A DNA stretch of 14,193 nt from JAAYAY01 sp964429355 (GTDB lineage Bacteria; Planctomycetota; Planctomycetia; Pirellulales; Thermoguttaceae): assembly GCA_964429355.1 (NCBI GenBank), contig CAYSCH010000253.1, forward strand, positions 1 through 14,193, given 5' to 3'. Positions 6,427-13,483 of the stretch are shown here, in pieces (position 1 is the first letter of the stretch; every line of letters starts with the position of its first letter). Position numbers and translations under genes: made by a program. Under the pieces are notes generated by a model that saw only the letters and a program-made list of their open reading frames with translations, had not been told where the DNA came from and did not search any database.

Positions 6427-6732
6427 ATGAGAATTGCCGAAGTGATAGGCACAGTCACGTTGAACCGGGCTCACCCGAGCCTTACGGGCGCACGGCTCAA
6501 ATTGGTGGTGCCCCTTTCCCTGGAGGATTTGGTCGGTGAGGGCGATCGATCGGCGGAGGAATTCGCCGTTTTCGATGAGCTTGGCGCCGGTATGGGCTCG
6601 CACATCGCCGTGAGTGAAGGCCGGGAGGCCGCGATGCCGTTTTACCCGGATGTGAAACCGATCGACGCCTACAATGCCGCGATTCTGGATCGAGTTGAGA
6701 TCGACCGGGAAAGCTGGGAAGACAGTTTCTAG
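6427..6732 (+). CDS. BMC-P (EutN/CcmL) pentameric microcompartment vertex protein 3
   Basis: This is a 101-aa EutN/CcmL protein. It opens MRIAEVIGTVTLNRAHPSL and continues RLKLVVPLSLEDLVGEGD. The conserved core is AVFDELGAGMGSHIAVSEG, followed by an extended C-terminus with FYPDVKPIDAYNAAILDRVEID. This longer tail, with its KPIDAYNAAILD-type ending, is found in one of the BMC-P classes of planctomycete-like loci; that statement comes from general recall of the family. Start ATG 6427 lies 10 bp after the RpiB-like gene stop, with GAGGA just upstream, so the two are likely translationally coupled. The reading frame is open further upstream, but that part overlaps the preceding gene. The three BMC-P copies here differ strongly from each other and may form distinct vertices. 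Confidence 0.93.
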   Translation: MRIAEVIGTVTLNRAHPSLTGARLKLVVPLSLEDLVGEGDRSAEEFAVFDELGAGMGSHIAVSEGREAAMPFYPDVKPIDAYNAAILDRVEIDRESWEDSF

Positions 6733-6762
6733 AACGACGTCGACTTGAAGACGTCACCCTGG

Positions 6763-6781
6763 GGCGGAAAGTGAACCCGCC
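6763..6781 (+). other. Small hairpin in the BMC-P3/aldolase gap
   Basis: GGCGG (6763-6767) and CCGCC (6777-6781) can pair around a 9-nt loop. It sits in the 103-bp gap before the aldolase gene and lacks a T-run. The same gap has two GACGTC palindromes. Weak evidence for any function. Confidence 0.2.
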
Positions 6782-6835
6782 TTACAAACTCCACAAATCA
6801 TAACAAGACGAATCCGTTGCCCGCGAGGCGAAATC

Positions 6836-7690
6836 ATGATGAACGTTCACAAGATCCGACAAGAAATCTGCGAGATTGGCGATCGCATCTACAAGAAGGG
6901 GTTTGCCGCCGCGAACGATGGGAACATCAGTTACCGCATCAGCGAGAACGAGGTTGTCTGTTCGCCGACCGGCATCAGCAAGGGCTTCATGAAGCCGGAC
7001 GACCTGTGCATGGTCGACATGACAGGAAAGCAGATTGGGGGACGGCGGAAGGCGACGAGCGAAATCAAGCTTCACCTGGCGATCATGAAGGAACGAACGG
7101 ATGTGAAGTCGGTCGTGCACTGCCATCCGCCTCATGCAACGGCCTTCGGAATTGCCAGGGAACCGATTCCGCAGTGCGTCCTGCCGGAAGTTGAGATCTT
7201 CCTTGGCGATGTGCCGATTGCCAAGTACGATATTCCCGGCAGCCAGGATTTCGCCAACACGATCCTGCCGTTCGTGAAGAAGTCGAACGTGATCATTCTG
7301 GCCAATCATGGAACCGTCAGTTATGGCGAAACGGTAGAAAAAGCGTATTGGGCCACGGAGATTCTCGACGCTTACTGCCGCATGCTGATCCTGGCCAGGA
7401 GCCTGGGCAAGGTGAACTACTTCACCGAGGCCGAGGCCAAGGGGCTGCTCGACCTGAAGACCCAATGGGGTTTCCAGGACCCCCGAGCGGAGATGAAGAA
7501 CTGCGAGCTTTGCGCCAACGATGTCTTTCGGAACAGTTGGAAGGAAGCTGGGGTGGAACAGAAAGCGTTTCAACCGCCCGTCTATCATCCCGAACAGTGT
7601 CAGACAGGTGCCGGCGGTTCAACCGATCAAGAGGCCCTGATTCAAGCCATTACCGATCGAGTCATGGCCGCATTGCAGGGGAAGAGCTGA
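6836..7690 (+). CDS. Class II aldolase/adducin-family L-fuculose/rhamnulose-1-phosphate-type aldolase with C-terminal encapsulation-like peptide
   Basis: The enzyme is expected to cleave a ketose-1-phosphate (L-fuculose- or L-rhamnulose-1-phosphate) to DHAP and L-lactaldehyde, the step that feeds the microcompartment. The zinc site of FucA-type aldolases is visible: Glu76 in TSEIKLH, His95 and His97 in VVHCHPPHATAFG, and His158 in LANHGTVSYG. Phosphate-binding landmarks are NDGNISYR (27-34) and SPTGISKG (43-50). The core ends near residue 205. An extra ~75 residues include a linker and a terminal amphipathic helix, QEALIQAITDRVMAAL (265-280), an encapsulation-peptide placement at the C-terminus. 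E. coli FucA is only about 215 aa. The start is one of two adjacent ATGs (6836/6839) with a weak ribosome binding site. This is the last gene of the operon; a minus-strand gene ends 5 bp downstream. Confidence 0.92.
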   Translation: MMNVHKIRQEICEIGDRIYKKGFAAANDGNISYRISENEVVCSPTGISKGFMKPDDLCMVDMTGKQIGGRRKATSEIKLHLAIMKERTDVKSVVHCHPPHATAFGIAREPIPQCVLPEVEIFLGDVPIAKYDIPGSQDFANTILPFVKKSNVIILANHGTVSYGETVEKAYWATEILDAYCRMLILARSLGKVNYFTEAEAKGLLDLKTQWGFQDPRAEMKNCELCANDVFRNSWKEAGVEQKAFQPPVYHPEQCQTGAGGSTDQEALIQAITDRVMAALQGKS

Positions 7691-7695
7691 AGATC

Positions 7696-8769
7696 TCACC
7701 CATCATTTCGAAGTGCCCGTGCTTCCTCGGCAAAGGCAACGACATTTTCCCAAGGTGTTTCCGGCTGAATAACATTCGACGGCATGAGAATTGTTCGATT
7801 GCTGTTCCCAACAATCCCCGCCAACCGCCGGACTTCGCGTCGAACGTCGTCCGGAGTCCCGAAGGGGAGGATCTTCTGGCTGGACAGACTGGCTGTGAGG
7901 ACAATCTTGTCGCCGAATTCCCGGTAGAATCCTTCAAAATCCATGCACTCCGGCTGCAGGGGATGAAGGATGTGGAAACCGAGTTCCACAATATCGGGAA
8001 TGATCGGTCCGATCTGGCCGCAGCTATGTAGAAAGAAACGGGCGGTGGGAGTCTCGGCTCGGACGGCGTCGAGAACTCTGCGCCAGGCGGGCTTGATGAA
8101 TTGCCGCCACAAACGGGGCGAGATTTGCATTCCCGTCTGCATGCCCGCATCGTCGTAGAAGCAGAGAACGTCGATGCCGAGCCGCACGGACGCCAATGCC
8201 AGTCGCATTGTGTGCCCCGCGATCTTGGTGATGATCGCCTCGGCCATGGCCGGATCGCTGACCAGATCCATGAGGAACTGTTCCATTCCTCGCAGCCACC
8301 ACGACCACTCGTAAATGCTGCCCGCGTAACCGAAGACCGGGTACCCGGCTGCGTGCCAGGCCTTGAGACGGCTCATGTCAGGGCGACGGTTGATCAGGGG
8401 CGACGGCAGACGCTCAATATCGGCAACGGTCTTGGCACGGCCTGCTGCAGGAACCATCCGGTCGGTGGTACCCTCCTCACCGCCAGCCCAATGGGCGTTA
8501 CCCCATTCGTCGAAAGTGGCATCGACTGGAAGGGGGGTATGGAGTATCCTCGGATCGTCGCCTCCAAATTCGCACGTCAGTGAGAGAGATCGGACGTCGG
8601 TGTCGAAGTACTCGGCCGGTTCGTAACTGCCCGTCTTGTGGTGGAAAAATCGTGCAAACGGCGAACTGAATCCGGGCTGAGAACCGACATCCAGCGAGAA
8701 CGGGATCCATGCAGGGCTTTCCCCTCCAAGGAGGGTGTTCAAGTTCTCGAGATGCGTGGCAGGGGGCAT
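7696..8769 (-). CDS. Uroporphyrinogen decarboxylase-like superfamily protein (URO-D/methyltransferase-A type), specific role unknown
   Basis: The product is 357 aa with a URO-D-like TIM barrel. Landmarks are THLENLNTLLGGESPAWIPFSLDVG at the N-terminus, GYPVFGYAGSIYEW (142-155), CFYDDAGMQTGMQISPRLWRQFIKP (203-227), FFLHSCGQIGPIIPDIVELGFHILHPLQPECMD (245-277), and LTASLSSQKILPFGTPDDVRREV near 291-313. His248 and Cys250 of HSCG match the first two zinc ligands of methyltransferase-type members such as MtaA. Relatives without haem-synthesis roles are common in planctomycetes and are often annotated only as URO-D domain proteins. I chose the ATG at 8769 because the homologous region starts there; the frame is open to 9123, but that upstream stretch does not look like the family. 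No clear Shine-Dalgarno sequence is present. It converges on the BMC operon. Haem biosynthesis is unlikely. Confidence 0.82.
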   Translation of the reverse strand: MPPATHLENLNTLLGGESPAWIPFSLDVGSQPGFSSPFARFFHHKTGSYEPAEYFDTDVRSLSLTCEFGGDDPRILHTPLPVDATFDEWGNAHWAGGEEGTTDRMVPAAGRAKTVADIERLPSPLINRRPDMSRLKAWHAAGYPVFGYAGSIYEWSWWLRGMEQFLMDLVSDPAMAEAIITKIAGHTMRLALASVRLGIDVLCFYDDAGMQTGMQISPRLWRQFIKPAWRRVLDAVRAETPTARFFLHSCGQIGPIIPDIVELGFHILHPLQPECMDFEGFYREFGDKIVLTASLSSQKILPFGTPDDVRREVRRLAGIVGNSNRTILMPSNVIQPETPWENVVAFAEEARALRNDG

Positions 8770-9148
8770 GCGATGGTTGGTTGGCAAAGGGCCTGATTGA
8801 CTGAAAGAGGCGAGGAAAGGCATTTCGTAGGTGCCATTCTGCCGCCAGCAAGGCCTTATGTTTACACGGTCGGGCGCCCGTTGAGAAGCTGAGTCGGTGT
8901 GGAAAACGCTGAAGTAGGATTGCTGGCGTCCGATGGGGTAAGGATGGATTGCCAAAAACTGATAGAGGGCCGAAGGTAATCGAGTACCAGCATGGTCTTC
9001 CAGTCCGGCATGGTGCGCAGAGCGTGGATCGCGGTTTCCGGTCCGAGGCTTTGGGGGAACGAGGCCTGGTTTGCCGTATTGACCACATCGCGGCCAATTT
9101 GTGCAGACAGCCTCGTTCTTCAACTCCTATTTCTCCGTGGGAGGTCAG
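8770..9148. other. Region without a secure gene between the URO-D-like gene and the polysaccharide operon
   Basis: The divergent genes at 8769 (minus) and 9205 (plus) are separated by 435 bp; the last 57 bp are taken by a leader ORF. I found no convincing sigma-70 promoter, long hairpin or RNA gene. The one notable signal is a minus-strand open frame from about 9110 to 8862, described separately. Promoters for both flanking transcripts must lie here unless transcription comes from further away. Confidence 0.5.
8862..9086 (-). pseudogene. Possible decayed coding fragment, unrecognised
   Basis: On the minus strand, a frame open from about 9110 to 8862 encodes a protein-like stretch, VVNTANQASFPQSLGPETAI followed by HALRTMPDWKTMLVLDYLRP. 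By hand count, about three quarters of the codons from 9095 to 8970 end in G or C, as in the real genes here. A GTG at 9086 could start it, but no ribosome binding site is evident. The part after about 8960 looks like non-coding sequence. I do not recognise a family. It may be a remnant of a gene lost between the two operons, a short real gene, or chance. Confidence 0.2.
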
Positions 9149-9205
9149 ATGGTAACATCTCGTTCACCACGTTTCAATTCACGGATTCTCAGGTTGCCGC
9201 TCTGA
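9149..9205 (+). CDS. Candidate 18-codon leader ORF coupled to the epimerase gene
   Basis: An ATG at 9149 follows a strong GGGAGG (9139-9144) at 4-nt spacing. The frame encodes MVTSRSPRFNSRILRLPL and stops at TGA 9203-9205, which overlaps the epimerase ATG at 9205 by one base (TGATG). The epimerase start has no Shine-Dalgarno sequence of its own, so ribosomes finishing this ORF could re-initiate there. The peptide is basic, with 5 Arg in 18 residues, and has no recognisable family. The alternative is that the epimerase start is misplaced. The arrangement is seen directly; translation is inferred. Confidence 0.4.
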   Translation: MVTSRSPRFNSRILRLPL

Positions 9206-10308
9206 TGAAAATAGTCTGCATTGCTGGTGCACGCCCCAACTTCATGAAGATCGCACCGATCATGGACGCGTTCTGTGCGCATCCGGACATTGAGCCACTT
9301 CTTGTCCACACCGGTCAGCATTATGACGAGAAAATGAGTGACCTGTTCTTTCGCGAGTTGGGGATCCCAGCGCCGGACATCAACCTCGAAGTCGGCAGTG
9401 GCAGCCATGCGGTTCAGACGGCGGAGATCATGAAGGCCTTTGAGCCGGTGTGTCTGAAACACAAGCCGGACTACACCCTTGTTGTGGGGGATGTGAACAG
9501 CACCATCGCGTGCGGGCTTGTGGCGGTCAAGCTCGGCATTCGTTTGATCCATGTGGAAGCGGGACTGCGCAGCGGTGACCGGACCATGCCGGAGGAAATC
9601 AACCGCCTTCTTACGGATTCGATCAGCGATTTGCTGTTCTGCACCGAACGCTCGGGAGTCGAGAACCTTCGCCGGGAGGGTGTGCCAGAGGATCGTGTGC
9701 ACCTGGTGGGCAATGTGATGATCGACACGCTGCTGAAGAACCGCGACAAGGCGGAGAAATCGGGCGTGCTGGAGGAAATGCGACTTACGCCCGGTTGCTA
9801 TGCGACGATGACGCTTCATCGTCCCAGCAACGTGGACAATGGGGAGGTGTTTTCGTGTATTCTCGACGCGGTTGCGGTCATCCAGCGCGATTTGCCGATC
9901 GTCTTCCCGATCCATCCTCGGACCCGCAAGAACCTGGACTCGCTGGGACTGAGGGATCGCGTGGAGGGAATGCCGAATCTTCGCCTGGTCGATCCGATCG
10001 GTTACCTCGACTTTTTGAAGCTGAACGCCAACGCAAGCGTGATCCTCACGGATTCGGGCGGACTCCAGGAGGAGGCGACGATTCTGCACGTGCCGTGTAT
10101 CACGATTCGGGAGAACACGGAGCGGCCGGTCACCTGTGAGGTCGGATCGAATCAGCTTGTCGGAACCCGGAGCGAGGCGATACTGGCAGCGTACGAGAGG
10201 GTGAAACGCGGCGAGTACGCCCACCGGGGAATCCCAGACCTTTGGGACGGGCGAGCGGCAAATCGAATCGTGGATGTACTTTTGGCGAGAGGGAAAACGG
10301 ACCGTTGA
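9205..10308 (+). CDS. wecB: UDP-N-acetylglucosamine 2-epimerase, non-hydrolysing (GARPNFMK type)
   Basis: The enzyme interconverts UDP-GlcNAc and UDP-ManNAc, providing an activated sugar for surface polysaccharide. The 367-aa length is standard. Signatures are IAGARPNFMKIAP (6-18), HTGQHYDEKM (35-44), GDVNST with Asp96, HVEAGLRSGDRTMPEEINR (116-134, with Glu118 and Glu131), TLHRPSNVDN with His205, HPRT (237-240), DSGGLQEEA (283-291) and RENTERP (302-308). These cover the catalytic acidic residues and the nucleotide site of the E. coli enzyme. The GARPNFMK opening marks the subtype common in archaea and many environmental bacteria, unlike the GTRPEAIKL subtype near the right edge of the window. 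It lacks a Shine-Dalgarno sequence and overlaps a short leader ORF by one base. First main gene of the polysaccharide operon. Confidence 0.94.
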   Translation: MKIVCIAGARPNFMKIAPIMDAFCAHPDIEPLLVHTGQHYDEKMSDLFFRELGIPAPDINLEVGSGSHAVQTAEIMKAFEPVCLKHKPDYTLVVGDVNSTIACGLVAVKLGIRLIHVEAGLRSGDRTMPEEINRLLTDSISDLLFCTERSGVENLRREGVPEDRVHLVGNVMIDTLLKNRDKAEKSGVLEEMRLTPGCYATMTLHRPSNVDNGEVFSCILDAVAVIQRDLPIVFPIHPRTRKNLDSLGLRDRVEGMPNLRLVDPIGYLDFLKLNANASVILTDSGGLQEEATILHVPCITIRENTERPVTCEVGSNQLVGTRSEAILAAYERVKRGEYAHRGIPDLWDGRAANRIVDVLLARGKTDR

Positions 10309-10383
10309 GGAAAGCGTTCTGCGTTCCATCTCGCGTCTGGTTGGATTTACACGCGTTGAACACAAGGCATGGAAGCCTGAGGG

Positions 10384-11727
10384 ATGAGAATACTCGTCTT
10401 CTCGCACTACTACTATCCTGAGGGGAACGCGCCGGCGTCGCGGATGTCTGCCCTATGTGCACGCTGGGCAAACCAGGGGCATGAGGTCGACGTGATTACG
10501 TGCGCGCCGAATGTGCCGAGCGGTGTTGTTTATGACGGATATGCCAATCGGTTGATGCAGAGGGAAATCATCGAGAGCGTTGCGGTTACACGCGTATGGA
10601 CGTACCTTTCAGCTAATAAGGGGACGGCGCGGCGTATTCTCAATTTTCTGTCCTACATGATCATGGCTGTGTTCGTCTCGTGGTTTCGCAGGCGACCGGA
10701 TGTAATCATTGCGACATCCCCCCAGTTCTTCTGCGGTTGGGCCGGTCTGTTGGCCTCACGACTGCGGCTGCGGCGAGTGCCATTTGTGCTGGAAATCCGC
10801 GACCTGTGGCCCGACAGCATTGTCGCCGTGGGAGCCATCACGCATCGGCCGATTCTGCGGATACTCTATCGGTTGGAACGATGGCTTTATGCCGGCGCGG
10901 ATCACGTGGTCACCGTGGGAGAGGGATACCGAGAGGATCTGGTTGACAAAGGTGTGCCGCGCGAGAAGATTTCGATTGTTCCCAACGGGGTCGATCGGGC
11001 GATCTTCTGGCCCCGAGAGGCGACCGACGCGTTGGCTCGATTCGGGATTCGCAACCGCTTCACGTGTTCCTACGTGGGCACGATCGGGATGGCCGCAGGT
11101 CTCGAAATCGTCATTGAGGCGGCAGAACGTTTACAGGATCGCGACCGAAGCGATATCACCTTCTTGCTGGTCGGTGATGGTGCCGAACGTGAAAACCTCG
11201 AGCAGATCGCCAAGGACAAAGGCCTGAAAAACGTGGTCTTCGGGGGGCGACTTCCTCGAGAAGAAATGCCGGACATACTGGCTGCAACCGACGTGTGTCT
11301 CGTGCATTTGCGCAAGGCCGACCTGTTTACTCGAGTGATGCCGTCGAAGATCTTCGAGATGGCAGCGATGAAGAAGCCGATCATTCTGGGTGTTCGAGGC
11401 CAGGCGGCCAGATTGCTGCAGTCCGCACGAGCAGGCGTCTGCATCGAGCCGGAGAACGCCGAGGAGCTTGTCGATGCTGTCTGTACCCTGGCATCCGATC
11501 CTGAACGAAGCCGGCAGTATGGGCAGGCCGGCCACGACTTCGTTGTGCAGAACTACGATCGGACGGTACTGGCGGACAAGTATTTTCGACTCCTGGAGCG
11601 GTTGGTGAGCAAGCCGCAACTCTACCCGATTCCAGAGATTGTGTTGCCGATAGCCGAGGCATTTGATCGTCCGGGTGAATCTCTCGCCCCATTGGCCTCC
11701 GAGAGCCCTGTCGAGAAGGCGGCGTGA
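10384..11727 (+). CDS. Glycosyltransferase family 4, WbuB-like
   Basis: This is a retaining GT-B glycosyltransferase that acts in the cytoplasm, probably transferring a sugar to a lipid-linked intermediate of a surface polysaccharide. The N-terminal Rossmann domain starts RILVFSHYYYPEGNAPASRM. A hydrophobic segment near residues 88-101 (FLSYMIMAVFVSWF) suggests membrane contact. FVLEIRDLWPDSI (134-146) is a hallmark of WbuB-like enzymes. The C-terminal domain has VPNGVD (199-204), FLLVGDGAE (260-268), GRLPREEMPDILAATDVCLV (288-307) and the nucleotide-sugar segment MPSKIFEMAAMKKPII (319-334). About 40 residues beyond the usual end (YPIPEIVLP onwards) form an unfamiliar tail. GGAAG lies about 8 nt before the ATG. 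It starts 75 bp after the epimerase. Donor and acceptor cannot be read from sequence. Confidence 0.92.
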   Translation: MRILVFSHYYYPEGNAPASRMSALCARWANQGHEVDVITCAPNVPSGVVYDGYANRLMQREIIESVAVTRVWTYLSANKGTARRILNFLSYMIMAVFVSWFRRRPDVIIATSPQFFCGWAGLLASRLRLRRVPFVLEIRDLWPDSIVAVGAITHRPILRILYRLERWLYAGADHVVTVGEGYREDLVDKGVPREKISIVPNGVDRAIFWPREATDALARFGIRNRFTCSYVGTIGMAAGLEIVIEAAERLQDRDRSDITFLLVGDGAERENLEQIAKDKGLKNVVFGGRLPREEMPDILAATDVCLVHLRKADLFTRVMPSKIFEMAAMKKPIILGVRGQAARLLQSARAGVCIEPENAEELVDAVCTLASDPERSRQYGQAGHDFVVQNYDRTVLADKYFRLLERLVSKPQLYPIPEIVLPIAEAFDRPGESLAPLASESPVEKAA

Positions 11728-11794
11728 GATTGTGCCTGATGACTCACTCGGTTCCGAGACGGTTTCTTCACTCGGCTGATAGACTGCGGAGTGC

Positions 11795-13483
11795 ATGATG
11801 ACGTCTCCGAGGCTCCTCTTTCACACGGTCCGGCATCTGCGGCCACGGCAGGTCGTCAGCCGGGTGTATTATCGTGTGGCCGACGCAATCTGGAGCCCGG
11901 GCAACTGGCATCGCCGGCTGCACGCGGCAGACCTGGGCGAATGCCGATGGCGGCCTCTCATCAGCTTCCTGATGCCCGAACAGCAGAAGAATCTGCAGGC
12001 GGCTATCGAGCAAGGCCGTTTTCGTTTCCAAAACGAGGAACGCTGCCTGGGGTGCCCGATCGACTGGAATTCCGACAACGCCCCTTTGCTGTGGCGATAC
12101 AATCTCCACTACTTCGACTATCTCTGGTCCTTGGAGTTCGACGCGGCACGGGAAATCGCCCTCGACTGGATCAATCGGCACACAATCGGACGCGGCCAGA
12201 TCGGCTGGGATCCGTATCCGACATCGTTGCGTCTGCTGAATTGGTGTGGCTACTTCTTTGGCAAGCACATGGAATCAACTCGGACGGATCGGCAGTTTCT
12301 GCGGGCGATTCAGAGAAGCTTGGCCGGTCAGGCTGCGCGGCTGTCCTGCCGCATGGAATACCACTTGCTCGGCAATCATCTTCTGGAAAACGCTGCCGCC
12401 CTGGTATGTATCGGGTCATGCTTCGACGGCCCCGCTGCAAGACGGTGCCTGCGCATCGGATTGCAGATTCTCCGAGCGGAAATGCGCGAACAGATACTCA
12501 GCGACGGAGTGCATTTCGAGTTGTCGCCGATGTATCATTCGCGGATCCTCCATCTCGTGCTGAACTTGATGAACATCGTGTCCGAGGAGCTTCGCGATTG
12601 GCTTGCGGGTTATGCGTCAAAGATGCTGGATGCACTTCACATCATGACTCATCCCGACGGGGAGATCGCTCTGCTCAATGACAGCGCGCTGGGAGTGTAT
12701 CCTTCGCATAATGAGCTGGCAGGATACGCCGGCCATCTGGGGACGTTTCCCCGCAGGGGTGGCGATAATGCCAATGAGACCTTCGCCTTGCGTGACGCGG
12801 GATACTTTGGAGCGAGAACCGGGGAGGGTCACTATATCGTTTGCGATGCAGGCAAGGTTGGCCCGGATTACATTCCAGGGCACGCCCACGGGGACATTTT
12901 CTCGTTTGAACTCTCGCTGTTTGGAGAGCGTGTGATCGTCGACAGCGGGGTGCACGATTATTGTCTGGACGGGATGCGCGGTTACTGCCGATCGACGGCG
13001 GCGCACAACACGGTGGAAATCGATGGCCAGGACCAATGCGAGTTCTGGGATGCCTTCAAAGTTGCCCGACGGGGCCGGGCACTTGACGTGCATTTTGAGC
13101 AGACCGAGCGAGGCTTCCGCCTGCGGGGCTGGCACGACGGATATCGCCGTTTGCCGGGTCGGCCGACACATCGGCGTGAGTTTCAGTGGTCGCATGACGG
13201 AGTCTTGACCATTCGGGATACGGTGGAATCGAGCGTGGCGGTGCCGTTTGTGTCTCGATTTCACTTGCATCCGGAATGCGGAATCGTCGAGCTTTGGGAG
13301 TCAGGACTGGTCCTTGAGAGGGGCGGGCGCCGGTACGCAGTGCGAACTGAGGGGGGGCAATTGCAGATAGGGAGAGCCTGGTACTGCCGGGAGTTTGGGG
13401 CACGAGAGGAGAATCTGGTCCTTGAGATTGTTCCCTCTGGCGTGGGGGCAACAATGGGATTCCATTTGTCTCCATGCGAATAA
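11795..13483 (+). CDS. Heparinase II/III family protein (polysaccharide lyase-like)
   Basis: This 562-aa protein has the two-part heparinase II/III layout: an alpha-helical toroid-like N-terminal region (about 95-330) and a beta-sandwich C-terminal region (about 335-560). Landmarks are LLWRYNLHYFDYLWSLE (98-114), WDPYPTSLRLLNW (138-150), GNHLLENAAAL (193-203), DGVHFELSPMYHSRIL (237-252), GHAHGDIFSFELSLFGERVIVDSGVH (362-387) and STAAHNTVEIDG (400-411). The GHAHGDxxSFEL and AHNTVxIDG segments are conserved in the family. Related lyases cleave uronic-acid polysaccharides, but versions inside glycosyltransferase clusters have no well-defined role. I see no signal peptide (the start is MMTSPRLLFHTVRHLRPRQV), so it may be cytoplasmic. 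GCGGA lies 5 nt before the first of two adjacent ATGs. Confidence 0.92.
   Translation: MMTSPRLLFHTVRHLRPRQVVSRVYYRVADAIWSPGNWHRRLHAADLGECRWRPLISFLMPEQQKNLQAAIEQGRFRFQNEERCLGCPIDWNSDNAPLLWRYNLHYFDYLWSLEFDAAREIALDWINRHTIGRGQIGWDPYPTSLRLLNWCGYFFGKHMESTRTDRQFLRAIQRSLAGQAARLSCRMEYHLLGNHLLENAAALVCIGSCFDGPAARRCLRIGLQILRAEMREQILSDGVHFELSPMYHSRILHLVLNLMNIVSEELRDWLAGYASKMLDALHIMTHPDGEIALLNDSALGVYPSHNELAGYAGHLGTFPRRGGDNANETFALRDAGYFGARTGEGHYIVCDAGKVGPDYIPGHAHGDIFSFELSLFGERVIVDSGVHDYCLDGMRGYCRSTAAHNTVEIDGQDQCEFWDAFKVARRGRALDVHFEQTERGFRLRGWHDGYRRLPGRPTHRREFQWSHDGVLTIRDTVESSVAVPFVSRFHLHPECGIVELWESGLVLERGGRRYAVRTEGGQLQIGRAWYCREFGAREENLVLEIVPSGVGATMGFHLSPCE

Noticed and set aside
8770..9123. N-terminal extension of the URO-D-like protein
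   Set aside because: The frame is open, but its translation is Pro/Arg/Gln-rich and unlike the family, whose N-terminus is recognisable from about residue 6 of the 8769 start.
10309..10327. Imperfect hairpin just after the first epimerase gene
   Set aside because: A 7-bp arm with a mismatch and no T-run; the next gene begins 75 bp later on the same strand with its own ribosome binding site, so a terminator is not supported.
9145..10407. 420-codon open frame antisense to the first epimerase gene
   Set aside because: Same reason: Arg/His-rich translation without family signatures over a gene with all catalytic motifs.
11744..11775. Two copies of TCACTCGG 24 bp apart before the heparinase II/III gene
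   Set aside because: An 8-mer repeat in a 67-bp gap is weak evidence, and no nearby regulator or promoter gives it meaning.
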